In this document: one piece after another, positions 34,307 through 43,255 of the stretch
Layout: every line of letters starts with the position of its first letter
How positions within the stretch are numbered: the stretch's first letter is position 1
Source: Arthrobacter sp. UNC362MFTsu5.1
Lineage (GTDB): Bacteria > Actinomycetota > Actinomycetes > Actinomycetales > Micrococcaceae
Assembly: GCF_000685965.1 (NCBI RefSeq)
Contig: NZ_JMLE01000023.1
Span: 1-64,000, forward strand
Direction: 5' to 3'
Length of the DNA stretch: 64,000 nt
Position numbers and translations under genes: made by a program
The notes under the pieces: model-generated
What the model was told of the DNA's origin: nothing
The model's input: only the letters and a program-made list of their open reading frames with translations
The model's database searches: none

Positions 34307-34350
34307 AAAGCCACAGGCCGGGAGTCGTTGGACTCCCGGCCTGTGGCTTT
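34307..34350. terminator. Bidirectional terminator after the leucine cluster
   Basis: A perfect 20-base stem (34307-34326 with 34331-34350, starting AAAGCCACAGGCC, ending GGCCTGTGGCTTT) with loop GTTG. It separates citE from the convergent universal stress gene. Confidence 0.93.
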
Positions 34351-34384
34351 CCATGATGCTCCGGCCCGATAGAGCCGCAGGGTG

Positions 34385-34777
34385 CTAGCCGGCCTTCACC
34401 GCCAGCACCGGGCAGTCCGCCTCGAGCAGGATCCGCTGGGACGTGCTCCCCAGGATCAGTTTGCCCACCGGGGTGCGGCGGCGCAGCCCGATCACAATCA
34501 GGTCGGCGTTGTGCTCCTCCGCGGCGTCCAGTACCTCCGCGGCCGCATCGTGCCCGCGGACCGGCTGCTTGATCACGTGGTCAATGCCCTGCGTCGCGAG
34601 CCGGTCCTCGATGCTCTGGATCTCGGGCTCCTGTGCGTACCGGTTATCCACCAGCGCATCACCCTTGGACGAGTTGATGACCAGCAGCCTGCTGTTGCTC
34701 TTCCGCGCCTCGGCGATGGCCTGGGCCAGTGCCGCTTCGCCCTCGGGGGTCGGGACGTATCCCACCACGATCGTCAT
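34385..34777 (-). CDS. Universal stress protein (UspA family)
   Basis: A 130-residue single-domain UspA protein: N-terminal strand MTIVVGYVPTPEGEAALAQA and the ATP-binding loop G-LRRRTPVGKLILGSTSQR (G-2x-G-9x-GS pattern, slightly altered) before the last strand CPVLAVKAG. Such proteins bind ATP or AMP and modulate stress and energy metabolism. CAAGGAGCAACC precedes the ATG. It follows tctA on the same strand after 72 bases and may be cotranscribed with the tct genes; co-occurrence with tct genes is frequent. Confidence 0.92.
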   Translation of the reverse strand: MTIVVGYVPTPEGEAALAQAIAEARKSNSRLLVINSSKGDALVDNRYAQEPEIQSIEDRLATQGIDHVIKQPVRGHDAAAEVLDAAEEHNADLIVIGLRRRTPVGKLILGSTSQRILLEADCPVLAVKAG

Positions 34778-34849
34778 GGTTGCTCCTTGTTTCTGCTGGA
34801 TGGTTCTGCTGAGTGCGGGTAAGGGGCGGGCAAAACGCCCGGCGGCTGT

Positions 34850-36388
34850 TCAGTCGCTGTAGTCGGCTGCGCCGGAGTTGGCGGGAAGCAGCGGGCGGCG
34901 CCCCGGGCGGGCCTTGCGCCAGAGCCGCATCAGCAGCGGCCAGAGGAGGATGACTGCCACGATGACGTAGATGCCGACGGCGATCGGCTCGCTCCACAGC
35001 CCGGCCGGATTGCCGGCGCTGAGCTGGAGGGTCTTGCGGAGCTGCCCCTCGAGCCGCGGCCCCAGGATTACGCCCAGGATCAGCGGCAACACGGGGAGTC
35101 CGAAGCGCCTCATCATGAAGCCCAGCGCACCAAGCACCAGCAGGATGACCAGGTCGAACGCCTGCAGGTTCACCGAGTAGGCGCCCAGCGTGGCGAAGAA
35201 CAGGATCCCGGCGTACAGGTACGGCCGCGGGAGCTGGAGGAGCTTCGCCCACAGCGGCGCCAGCGGAAGGTTGATGATCAGGAGCAGCAGGTTGCCGATG
35301 AACAGGCTGGCAATCAGTGCCCAGACCAGCGGTCCCTGGCTCGCGAACAGCTGCGGACCGGGCTGGATGCCGTAGGACGTGAATGCTGCCAGCATGACGG
35401 CGGCAGTCGCGTTGGTGGGCAGGCCCAGGGCGAGCATGGGGGTCAGCGTGCCCGCAGCCGCGGCGTTGTTCGCCGCTTCCGGCCCGGCAACTCCTTCGAT
35501 GGCGCCGTGGCCGAATTCCTCCGGGTGCTTGGAGAGCCTTTTCTCCGTGACGTAGGAGAGGAACGTGGGGATCTCGGCGCCGCCGGCGGGGAGTGCTCCG
35601 AACGGGAAGCCGAAGGCTGTACCGCGGAGCCACGGCTTCCAGGACCGCTTCCAGTCCTGCTTGCCCATCCACGGGCGTCCCACCGGAATGACGTGCAGGG
35701 GCGTGCGGCGCAGGTGCGCGGCCACCCACAGGGCTTCACCGACGGCGAAGATGGCCACGGCCACCACCACGATGTCCAGGCCGTCCGCCAGGAGCGGCAT
35801 GCCGAAGGTGAGGCGTTGCTGGCCGGTGACCGAATCCATGCCCACCAGGCCGATCGCCAGGCCCAGGCCCAGGGCCGCGAAACCGCGCAACCGGGAAGAA
35901 CCCAGCACGGCGGTGACGGCCAGCAGGGCGAGCACCATGATCGCGAAGTAGCTGGGGGAGCCCAGGCTGACGGCGAACTGGACCACGATCGGCGCGCAGA
36001 CGGCGAGCAGCGTGGTGCCGATGGTGCCGGCAACAAATGAACCGATGGCGGCGGTGGCCAAAGCCTGGGCCGCCCTGCCGGCTTTTGCCATCTTGTTGCC
36101 TTCGATGGCGGTGACCACCGACGAAGACTCACCGGGCGTGTTGAGCAGGATGGACGTGGTGGAGCCGCCGTACATGCCGCCGTAGTAGATGCCCGCGAAC
36201 ATGATGAAGGCGCTGGTGGGCTCCAGGGCATACGTGACCGGGAGCAACAGGGCCACGGTCATTGCCGGGCCGAGGCCCGGGAGGACACCCACGGCCGTAC
36301 CGAGGACCACGCCGATGACGGCGTAGAGGAAATTCATGGGGGTCAGCGCGGTGGCGAAACCATCCATGAGGGAGGAGAAGACGTCCAT
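34850..36388 (-). CDS. tctA: Tripartite tricarboxylate transporter, large permease TctA
   Basis: A 512-residue permease with about twelve helices. TctA hallmarks: [23 protein letters not shown] in the first part, [22 protein letters not shown], and in the second half [19 protein letters not shown] and [15 protein letters not shown]. With TctB and the binding protein TctC it imports citrate or related tricarboxylates with sodium or protons. Start overlaps the tctB stop by one base (TAATG). Confidence 0.95.
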   Translation of the reverse strand: MDVFSSLMDGFATALTPMNFLYAVIGVVLGTAVGVLPGLGPAMTVALLLPVTYALEPTSAFIMFAGIYYGGMYGGSTTSILLNTPGESSSVVTAIEGNKMAKAGRAAQALATAAIGSFVAGTIGTTLLAVCAPIVVQFAVSLGSPSYFAIMVLALLAVTAVLGSSRLRGFAALGLGLAIGLVGMDSVTGQQRLTFGMPLLADGLDIVVVAVAIFAVGEALWVAAHLRRTPLHVIPVGRPWMGKQDWKRSWKPWLRGTAFGFPFGALPAGGAEIPTFLSYVTEKRLSKHPEEFGHGAIEGVAGPEAANNAAAAGTLTPMLALGLPTNATAAVMLAAFTSYGIQPGPQLFASQGPLVWALIASLFIGNLLLLIINLPLAPLWAKLLQLPRPYLYAGILFFATLGAYSVNLQAFDLVILLVLGALGFMMRRFGLPVLPLILGVILGPRLEGQLRKTLQLSAGNPAGLWSEPIAVGIYVIVAVILLWPLLMRLWRKARPGRRPLLPANSGAADYSD

Positions 36389-36900
36389 TAGAGAATCCCT
36401 TCCAGCAGGCCGGCGGGCAGTGCGATGCCGAGGCCCAGGAAAAAGCCGTAGAAGGTCAGGATGGACAGGGCCAGGGAGATGAGGCCGTCACGGACATAGT
36501 GCCGTCCGCCGAGGGCCCACACGCTGCCCCAGAACAGCACGGTTCCGGAGATCACCCAGCCGGCCCAGTCGATGAGCAGGATATTCGCGATGAAGGCGCC
36601 CACCAGGGGGAGTACCGTCTTCCAGTCGGCGGGGTGGGCCAGGTCAACGTCCTCGCCGCCTTCCGCCTCGCCCTTGCCGCCGCGCAGCACGTTCACTGCC
36701 AGGAGCACGGCGCAGACGACGAGCAGGCCGGCCACGATGAAGGGGACTGTCCTGGGACCCACGGGGTCCGACTTGGAATAGGGTGTCGCCAGGCCGTTGG
36801 CGTCGAGGAACACCATCACCCCGGCCGCCCCGAGCAGGAGGGCGACCCCCAGCTCGGAGCGGCCTTTGAGCCGTGAGGCCAGCGTTGGTGAAGAGCTCAC
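36388..36900 (-). CDS. tctB: Tripartite tricarboxylate transporter, small permease TctB
   Basis: A 170-residue protein with four hydrophobic helices ([79 protein letters not shown]), the TctB layout. A short charged loop ([14 protein letters not shown]) follows helix 2. Overlaps tctC by four bases and tctA by one, so the three subunits are translationally coupled. Confidence 0.9.
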   Translation of the reverse strand: MSSSPTLASRLKGRSELGVALLLGAAGVMVFLDANGLATPYSKSDPVGPRTVPFIVAGLLVVCAVLLAVNVLRGGKGEAEGGEDVDLAHPADWKTVLPLVGAFIANILLIDWAGWVISGTVLFWGSVWALGGRHYVRDGLISLALSILTFYGFFLGLGIALPAGLLEGIL

Positions 36901-37904
36901 GCCAGGCCAAGCTTCGTGAGGACGTCCGCCACCCGCTTGTCCTGCTCGGTCAGGAAGGTCTTGAATTCGTCACCGGTGACGAAAGCGTCGGTCCAGCTGT
37001 GCGTCTTCAGCGTCTCCTTCCAGGCCTCGGTACCGTGCATCTTCTCGAGGGCTGCGATGAGGGTTGCCTTGTCGGCGTCGCTGATTCCCGGAGGGGCAAC
37101 GATGCCGCGCCAGTTGGTGAACACCAGGTCGATGTTGGATTCCTTCAGCGTGGGGGCGTCAACGCCGTCCAGCCGCTCCGCGCCGCTGGTGGCGAGCACA
37201 CGGACTTCGCCCGATTCAATCTGCTTGAGGTACTCACCGGCGCCGGAGGCCGCGAAGCCGAGCTTGTTGCCGAGGATGGCCGGGAGAAGGTCTCCGCCGC
37301 CGTCGTAGGAAACAAAGTTGACCTTGGTGGCGTCGATTCCCACTGCGCCTGCGAGCTGCATGGGCAGCAGGTGGTCGGGGCCGCCGGGGGAGGAGCCGCC
37401 GCCGACAGCGATGGAGCCGGGATCGGCCTTCCACGCCTTCACGAGGTCGTCGATGGTTTTGTACGGCGAGTCCTTGCTGACCATGATGGCGCCGGGCTCT
37501 TCAATGAGCTTGGCCAGCGGAGTGGTGTCCGTCAGCTTCGATGCTGACTTGTTGGTGTAGCTGGCGCCCACCACGCCCAGGCCCATCAGCATGGTGAGGT
37601 CGCCGTTGCCCTTTTCGTTGACCACGCGGGCCAGGCCCACGGTTCCGCCGGCGCCGGCGAGGTTGAAGACTTCGGTGTTGGTGGCGATCTTCTCGTCGTC
37701 GAGAACCTTCGCGGCTGCGCGGGCGGTGGTGTCATAGCCGCCGCCGGGCGTGTTGGGGACGAGGATCTGCAGCCCGGTGACGGGGCCGGCGGCAGCGCTG
37801 GAGCTGCCGCTCGTGGAGCTCTTGCCGGTGGCACCGCAACCGGTGGCCATCAGGGCGATGCCGGCGGCGACGGCGGCAATGCGCAATGCGCGGATCTGGC
37901 GCAT
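36897..37904 (-). CDS. tctC: Tricarboxylate-binding lipoprotein TctC
   Basis: A 335-residue solute-binding lipoprotein of the Bug/TctC family. Lipobox LMATGC after a basic, hydrophobic start; then a short serine/glycine linker. Core: LQILVPNTPGGGYDTTARAA and NLAGAGGTVGLARVVNEKGN, which form the ligand-clamping loops. ATG at 37904 is chosen since the lipoprotein signal begins there and GAAGAGGAA precedes it; an in-frame start 20 codons upstream would spoil the signal peptide. First gene of tctCBA; divergent from the CitA-type kinase. Confidence 0.93.
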   Translation of the reverse strand: MRQIRALRIAAVAAGIALMATGCGATGKSSTSGSSSAAAGPVTGLQILVPNTPGGGYDTTARAAAKVLDDEKIATNTEVFNLAGAGGTVGLARVVNEKGNGDLTMLMGLGVVGASYTNKSASKLTDTTPLAKLIEEPGAIMVSKDSPYKTIDDLVKAWKADPGSIAVGGGSSPGGPDHLLPMQLAGAVGIDATKVNFVSYDGGGDLLPAILGNKLGFAASGAGEYLKQIESGEVRVLATSGAERLDGVDAPTLKESNIDLVFTNWRGIVAPPGISDADKATLIAALEKMHGTEAWKETLKTHSWTDAFVTGDEFKTFLTEQDKRVADVLTKLGLA

Positions 37905-37981
37905 GGTGTTCCTCTTCTCAGTAAAGTTCTTGGTCAAGCTGGTCAGCAAAACTGACTGGTGCATTTGATGCTAGGTGCGGA

Positions 37982-37997
37982 AGTGAGCGGCATCACT
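37982..37997. promoter_or_regulatory. CRP/GlxR-like palindrome between tctC and the CitA-type kinase
   Basis: AGTGA-GCGGCA-TCACT, a perfect five-base inverted repeat with the CRP/GlxR spacing and eight of ten consensus bases. It lies 77 bases before tctC and about 156 before the divergent kinase gene. The rest of this 249-base region shows no other clear site. Confidence 0.5.
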
Positions 37998-38153
37998 CTT
38001 GTGTACGCAGAGAAAGTTAAGTTCATTTCGTTCACGTTTCCGGCGCTCAACCGGAGCTCCTGCCAGTCTCACGGCGGGGCGGGCCGCGCATCCGCCCGGC
38101 AGGGCGCGCTGGGGTATAGTTCCGGTACCCACCCACCAGAGGAAAGAACCACA

Positions 38154-39794
38154 GTGACTCGACGAAGAGGAATGTCCCTCGCCGGGCAATATCTGGTCCT
38201 CCAGCTGCTGATTGTCCTGGCCGTCCTCGTCGCCGTCGTCGCGATCTCCCTCGCCCAGTCCGCAGCAGCGTTTGAGCGGATCGAGGGGCGCCGTGCCCTG
38301 TCCGCCGCTGAAGCGCTGGGCAGCAATCCCGCCGTCAGGGCGTTGCTTCCCTCCGCCGAACCGCGCGGCAGTGCGGCCCTGTCCGCGGTCGCGGAGTCGG
38401 TCCGCACAGTGTCCGGGTCCGCGCAGGTGGCGCTCGCCCGGACTGACCGTACCGTGGTGGCGTCGTCGGATCCCGGACTTCTCGGCCGTCCGCTGGAACT
38501 TGGCCCGAGCAGGGTGATGGAGGGCCGCGCCTGGACGGGCGTGGTGGGCGGAACAGCCACCCCGGTCCTTTCGGCCCACGTACCGGTCCTTGATGATTCC
38601 GGGAAAATGATCGGCATCGCGTCCATCAGCCGGAACTACCCGTCCACGTGGGAGCGGCTGGGGGACGCGGTGCCCAACCTGCTGACCTACCTTGGAGTGG
38701 CCAGCGTCCTGGGGGTTGCCGGCTCCCTGCTGCTGGCCCGCAGGGTCAAGCGGCAGACCCTTGGCATGGAGCCCAGCGAAATCTCGGGCCTGGTGGAGAA
38801 CCGCGAGGCGATGCTGCACGGACTGAAGGAGGGGGTGGTGGCGCTGGACCTCCACGGCCGGATCACGGTGGCCAACGACAGTGCCCGGGCGCTGCTGGGC
38901 CTGCCCGCGGACTGCGTGGGCAAGGACCTTGCCGGCCTGCCCGTTGAACCTGCGCTCAAGGAAGTGTTGACAGGCGAGCAGCCCGGACAGGACCAGATGG
39001 TGCTGGTGGGGGAGCGCCTCGTGGTGCTCAACCGGGTGCCCATCCGGTCCAGGGGCCGCGTGATGGGTTCGGTTGCCACCTTGCGCGACCGGACGGAGCT
39101 CTCATCCCTGGAACGCGAGCTCGGGGCAACGCGTACTGCCACGGACACGCTCCGGGCGCAGGCCCACGAATTCGCCAACCAGCTGCACGTGATCTCGGGC
39201 CTGATCCAGATCGGCGAGTACGATTCCGTGGTGCAGTTCGTCAACGGCGTCACCGTGGACCGGACACGCCTCAACGACGACGTGACCAGCCGCATCCAGG
39301 ACCCGGCGCTCGCCGCCCTGCTGATCGCCAAATCCAGCCTCGCAGCGGAGCGTGGCGTGCCATTGCAGCTGGATCCCGGTTCGGTGCTGGCGCCGGTGGG
39401 CGATGAGCTTTCCCGGGACCTGGCCACGGTGGTGGGGAACCTCGTGGACAACGCTCTCGACGCCGTCACGGGAGTCGCCGAAGGGGCCGTCCGGGTCCGC
39501 GTTGAGGACACTCCCGAGGAAGTGGTGGTGACGGTCCGGGACACCGGCCCCGGCATTGACGGGGCAGCGGCCGATGAGATTTTCCGGCAGGGGTTCAGCA
39601 CCAAGAAGCCCGGCCCGGCCGGCGGCCGGGGCTTTGGCCTGGCGCTCTCGCGCGTCGTCTGCCGGCGGAGCGGCGGCGAACTTACGGTGGCCAACGACGG
39701 CGGGGCCGTGTTCACCGCACGGCTCAAGCGGGCGCCGTTGAAACGGACGCCCGCACAAGGGGTGCCGGCTACGGGAAGGGTGGCCGGGCCATGA
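38154..39794 (+). CDS. CitA/DcuS-family sensor histidine kinase
   Basis: A 546-residue sensor. Helix 1 about 8-35 (YLVLQLLIVLAVLVAVVAIS), extracytoplasmic PAS-like sensor about 36-165 ending ISRNYPSTWE, helix 2 about 172-195, cytoplasmic PAS about 215-320, then H338 in AQAHEFANQLHVISGLIQIG, the CitA-type H-box, and the ATPase (LVDNALDAV, DTGPGID, GRGFGLALSRVV). Such kinases sense external citrate or C4-dicarboxylates and control the adjacent transporter. GTG start after AGAGGAAAG. Its stop overlaps the regulator gene (ATGA). Confidence 0.92.
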   Translation: MTRRRGMSLAGQYLVLQLLIVLAVLVAVVAISLAQSAAAFERIEGRRALSAAEALGSNPAVRALLPSAEPRGSAALSAVAESVRTVSGSAQVALARTDRTVVASSDPGLLGRPLELGPSRVMEGRAWTGVVGGTATPVLSAHVPVLDDSGKMIGIASISRNYPSTWERLGDAVPNLLTYLGVASVLGVAGSLLLARRVKRQTLGMEPSEISGLVENREAMLHGLKEGVVALDLHGRITVANDSARALLGLPADCVGKDLAGLPVEPALKEVLTGEQPGQDQMVLVGERLVVLNRVPIRSRGRVMGSVATLRDRTELSSLERELGATRTATDTLRAQAHEFANQLHVISGLIQIGEYDSVVQFVNGVTVDRTRLNDDVTSRIQDPALAALLIAKSSLAAERGVPLQLDPGSVLAPVGDELSRDLATVVGNLVDNALDAVTGVAEGAVRVRVEDTPEEVVVTVRDTGPGIDGAAADEIFRQGFSTKKPGPAGGRGFGLALSRVVCRRSGGELTVANDGGAVFTARLKRAPLKRTPAQGVPATGRVAGP

Positions 39795-40477
39795 TCAACG
39801 TCCTGATCGTCGACGACGACTTTATGGTGGCCAAAGTCCACGCCGGGTTCATCCAGCGCACGCCGGGATTCGCCGTCGTCGGAGTTGCGCACACCGGAGC
39901 CCAGGCCATGGCGGAGACCGCCCGGCTGCAGCCCGACCTGGTCCTCCTGGACATCCACCTGCCCGACATCAACGGCCTGGACCTCATGGCCAGGCTGCGG
40001 GAAGCGGCGCCGGAACTGGACGTGCTGGTGATCAGCGCCGCCCGCGAGGTGGAGACCGTCCGCCGCGCCCTGCGTGGCGGGATTGTCCACTACCTGATCA
40101 AACCTTTTTCGCAGGCGGACCTGCAGGAACGGCTGGAGCACTACCGCAGCGCCTACCAGGGACTCGACCTGTCCAAGGACGTGGCCGAGCAATCGGACGT
40201 CAACCGGGTCTTCGGGCTGGAAAGCGCGGAACGCGCCGAACGGACGGAACCGCGCCTGCCCAAGGGCTGCAGCCCGGAAACCCTCAGCCGTGTGGTCGCT
40301 GTGCTCGAGTCCGCCGGGGCGGACTTTTCGGCCGCCGAAGTCGCGGACCTGCTGGGCACATCGCGGGTCAGCGCCCGCCGGTATCTGGAATACCTCCACG
40401 ACGAGGCGAGGGTCGACGTCCGCCTCAAGTACGGTGCCGGCCGTCCGGAGCGCCGTTACGCACTCAAGTCAGCGTGA
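39791..40477 (+). CDS. CitB/DcuR-family response regulator
   Basis: A 228-residue regulator. Receiver about 1-120: acidic D8-D10, phospho-acceptor D54 (VLLDIHLPDINGLDL), S in LVISAAREVE and K in YLIKPFSQADL. C-terminal winged-helix region about 160-225 (LSRVVAVLESAGADFSAAEV, LLGTSRVSARRYLEYL) as in CitB/DcuR. Paired with the kinase upstream; the likely target is the divergent tctCBA promoter, by analogy with Corynebacterium CitAB. Confidence 0.92.
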   Translation: MINVLIVDDDFMVAKVHAGFIQRTPGFAVVGVAHTGAQAMAETARLQPDLVLLDIHLPDINGLDLMARLREAAPELDVLVISAAREVETVRRALRGGIVHYLIKPFSQADLQERLEHYRSAYQGLDLSKDVAEQSDVNRVFGLESAERAERTEPRLPKGCSPETLSRVVAVLESAGADFSAAEVADLLGTSRVSARRYLEYLHDEARVDVRLKYGAGRPERRYALKSA

Positions 40478-41944
40478 CCCCGGCGGCAGGGACAGCGGCG
40501 GAATGGCCTCGTAGAGCAGGGTCCTGATCCATCGCTGGCCCGTTTCGCGGTATTCCGCCCGGGTCGCGAAGCGGTACAGGTAGCTGTGGACGCGCACCCA
40601 ACGCGGGCGGGCGCCGTCGAACGGGTCCTTGCGCAGGAGCCGCAGGACAGCTCCGTCGGCTTCGAGCAGCTTGGCCAGGAAGGCGTAGAACCACTCCTCG
40701 TGGACGGTGCGCAGGGGCAGGAACCACATCAGCCAGTCCAGCCGGAGGTGGTACGGAGCCCACTGGCGCGGCAGCCGGCGGACATCGCCCGGCTTCCCGC
40801 GGAAACCGTACTCGCGCCAGTCTGAACCGTCGTCCGGTTCGTCGTCGAGCGTGCCTTCCACCACAATCTCGATCCGCAGTTTGGTCACCGTGCCGAACGC
40901 CCCGTAGGTGTTGACCAGCTGCCACCGGTTGAAGCTGGCGTTCATCAGCTGCCGGTGCTGTAGCAGGTTCCGGACCGGCCAGTAGCTGAGCACCAGCAGA
41001 AGCACCGTTACGGCAAGCACGACGGCGAGCCACCACACCGGGGTCCGCGCACCGCCGTCGGCGGCACCGTAGGTGTGCCAGTCCAGCGGAATGACGGGGA
41101 GCACGGCGTGCGCCACCGGATCGCTCACTGCGGCGAAAGCCAGCAGGATTGCCATCCAGTTCAGCCAGGCGAAGTTTCCGCTGGCCACGAGCCACAGCTG
41201 GGTGAAGACGATGATGCCCGCGGCGATGCCGGCCAGCGGTTGCGGGGCGAAGAGGAAGAACGGCACCACCAGCTGCGCGAAGTGATTGCCCAGGACCTCC
41301 ATCCGGTGCAGGGGCCTGGGGAGGAGGTGCGCCTGCCGGCTCAACGGACCGGGCATCGGCTGGGTCTCATGGTGGTAGTACAGGGCGGTCAGGTCGCGCC
41401 ACTCGCTGCCGCCGCGGATTTTGATCATGCCGGCGCCGAACTCGAGCCGGAACAGCAGCCACACCAGCAGGATCAGGATGGTCCGGGGCGGCGGTGTCTG
41501 GTCCGAGCCAAGGAAGGCCACCGTGAAGCCGGCCTCCAGGAGCAGCATCTCCCAGCCGAAACCGTAAAAGGTCTGTCCCACGTTGACGATCGACATGTAC
41601 AGCAGCCACAGTGCCAGGAAGGCGATCATCGGCAGCCAGGGCGGTCCCAGCTGCGGAAGTCCCAGGACGAGCGTGGCCGAAACGGCCATGCCGCACCAGC
41701 AGACGAGCCGCAGGAGGCGGTCCGAGTAGCGCCACAGGAACAGGCTGGGCCGGCGGCGCCGCCGGAAGCTGTCCAGGTAGTCGGGGACCGGGAGCAGCCC
41801 GCGCTCGCCGAGCAGCGCCGGGAACTGGTTGCGGCAGGAGAGGAACGCCACAAGGAAGATCGTCGCGACGCCGCGCTGCAGCACCTGCCGGGCAAATTCA
41901 TACTCCGGCGCGTCGAACCATGCGGCCCACTCCACGCTGTTCAC
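40469..41944 (-). CDS. Lipase maturation factor-like membrane protein
   Basis: A 491-residue membrane protein with about ten helices, related to LMF1: VNVGQTFYGFGWEMLLLEAG, FRLEFGAGMIKIRGGSEWRD, LTALYYHHETQPMPGPLS, and the C-terminal soluble part WREYGFRGKPGDVRRLPRQW, YHLRLDWLMWFLPLR. Human LMF1 helps lipases mature; the bacterial role is not established. GTG at 41944 is chosen because family members begin just before the WFDAPEYEFARQ segment; upstream in-frame sequence reaches 42205 but runs under dxr. It overlaps the C-terminal end of the preceding plus-strand regulator by nine bases. Confidence 0.87.
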   Translation of the reverse strand: MNSVEWAAWFDAPEYEFARQVLQRGVATIFLVAFLSCRNQFPALLGERGLLPVPDYLDSFRRRRRPSLFLWRYSDRLLRLVCWCGMAVSATLVLGLPQLGPPWLPMIAFLALWLLYMSIVNVGQTFYGFGWEMLLLEAGFTVAFLGSDQTPPPRTILILLVWLLFRLEFGAGMIKIRGGSEWRDLTALYYHHETQPMPGPLSRQAHLLPRPLHRMEVLGNHFAQLVVPFFLFAPQPLAGIAAGIIVFTQLWLVASGNFAWLNWMAILLAFAAVSDPVAHAVLPVIPLDWHTYGAADGGARTPVWWLAVVLAVTVLLLVLSYWPVRNLLQHRQLMNASFNRWQLVNTYGAFGTVTKLRIEIVVEGTLDDEPDDGSDWREYGFRGKPGDVRRLPRQWAPYHLRLDWLMWFLPLRTVHEEWFYAFLAKLLEADGAVLRLLRKDPFDGARPRWVRVHSYLYRFATRAEYRETGQRWIRTLLYEAIPPLSLPPGSR

Positions 41945-41999
41945 GTTACGCCTGCCGCGCACGGCGTCAATGACCCCCGGTACCTGCCCGCCGGAACGT

Positions 42000-42018
42000 C
42001 CGCCGGAGCGTCCGGCGG
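42000..42018. promoter_or_regulatory. Hairpin in the divergent LMF-dxr region
   Basis: CCGCCGGA-GCG-TCCGGCGG, a perfect eight-base stem, 35 bases before the dxr ATG. A related CCGCCGGA half lies just upstream (41989-41996). GATACT at 42041-42046 is a possible dxr -10 box and would give an almost leaderless mRNA. Confidence 0.4.
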
Positions 42019-42052
42019 CGGCGGGACGGCCTGCGTGCGGGATACTTAACGG

Positions 42053-43237
42053 ATGCAGCCACGCAGAATCGTTCTCCTCGGATCCACCGGTTCCATCGGC
42101 ACCCAGGCGATTGACGTCGTCGACGGCGCCCCGCACCTTTTCGAGGTTGTGGCACTGAGTGCAGGCGGCGGGAACCTGGACCTCCTTGCCCGCCAGGCGG
42201 TCCATACGAAGGCCAGGGCCGTCGGTACGGCCAGCGGCGATGCGTCCGCCTTGCAGGAACTGATCGACGACGCCGCCCGCGCGGCCGGGGTGACCGGCTA
42301 CCGCCCGGAGATCATCACCGGCCCGGACGCCTCCACCAGGATTGCGGAAATCGGGGCCGACGTGGTGCTCAACGGCATCACCGGCTCGATCGGCCTGGCG
42401 CCAACGCTGGCGGCCTTGAAGTCCGGCGCCACGCTGGCGCTTGCCAACAAGGAGTCGCTGATCGTGGGTGGCGCCCTCGTGAAGGCTGCCGCCCGGGAAG
42501 GCCAGATCGTCCCGGTCGATTCAGAGCATTCGGCCATCGCGCAGTGCCTCCGGTCCGGGACAGCCGACGAGGTGGACCGGCTCATCCTGACGGCCTCCGG
42601 CGGACCCTTCCGCGGCAGGACCCGCGAGGAGCTCCACAACGTCTCGCCGCAGGATGCCCTGGCGCACCCCACCTGGGACATGGGCCTGATGGTCACCACC
42701 AACTCCGCCAGCCTGGTGAACAAGGGCCTCGAGGTGATCGAGGCGCACCTGCTGTTCGACATCCCGCTGGACCGCATCGACGTGGTGGTGCATCCGCAGT
42801 CCGTGGTCCATTCCATGGTGCAGTTCGTGGACGGCTCCATCATCGCCCAGGCCTCGCCGCCGGACATGCGCCTTCCCATCGCCCTCGGGCTGGGCTGGCC
42901 GGACCGGGTGCCGAAGGCAGCCGCGGCGTGCGACTGGACCCAGGCGACCAGCTGGACGTTTGAACCGCTGGACACTGAAGCATTCCCCGCCGTTGGCCTG
43001 GCCAAGGACGCCGCCAAGCAGGGGAGCACCTACCCGGCCGTGTTCAACGCCGCCAATGAAGAGGCCGTGATGGCCTTCCACGCCGGCCGGATCCGGTTTA
43101 CCGACATTGTGGATACCATCGAAGCGGTGCTCAGCGAACACCCAGGATCTTCCGGGCTGACAGTGGAGTCCGTACTGGATGCTGAAGCGTGGGCACGAGC
43201 GCGCACCCACGAACGTTTAGCAGTGAGCAGTCTCTAG
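42053..43237 (+). CDS. dxr: 1-deoxy-D-xylulose 5-phosphate reductoisomerase
   Basis: A 394-residue NADPH enzyme making 2-C-methyl-D-erythritol 4-phosphate, step two of the MEP isoprenoid pathway. Cofactor motif [14 protein letters not shown]; metal and substrate site [39 protein letters not shown] and [13 protein letters not shown]; flexible loop near [11 protein letters not shown]. Length is normal. No ribosome binding site is seen before the ATG, and GATACT nine bases away hints at a leaderless transcript. Followed by the site-2 protease after 18 bases; ispG of the same pathway lies 3 kb on. Confidence 0.97.
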   Translation: MQPRRIVLLGSTGSIGTQAIDVVDGAPHLFEVVALSAGGGNLDLLARQAVHTKARAVGTASGDASALQELIDDAARAAGVTGYRPEIITGPDASTRIAEIGADVVLNGITGSIGLAPTLAALKSGATLALANKESLIVGGALVKAAAREGQIVPVDSEHSAIAQCLRSGTADEVDRLILTASGGPFRGRTREELHNVSPQDALAHPTWDMGLMVTTNSASLVNKGLEVIEAHLLFDIPLDRIDVVVHPQSVVHSMVQFVDGSIIAQASPPDMRLPIALGLGWPDRVPKAAAACDWTQATSWTFEPLDTEAFPAVGLAKDAAKQGSTYPAVFNAANEEAVMAFHAGRIRFTDIVDTIEAVLSEHPGSSGLTVESVLDAEAWARARTHERLAVSSL

Positions 43238-43255
43238 GAAGCAGCAGATCTCAGC

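Noticed and set aside
41945-42205. N-terminal extension of the lipase maturation factor-like protein across the divergent region
   Set aside because: It would overlap the first 150 bases of dxr and does not resemble the family; the GTG at 41944 is a better start.
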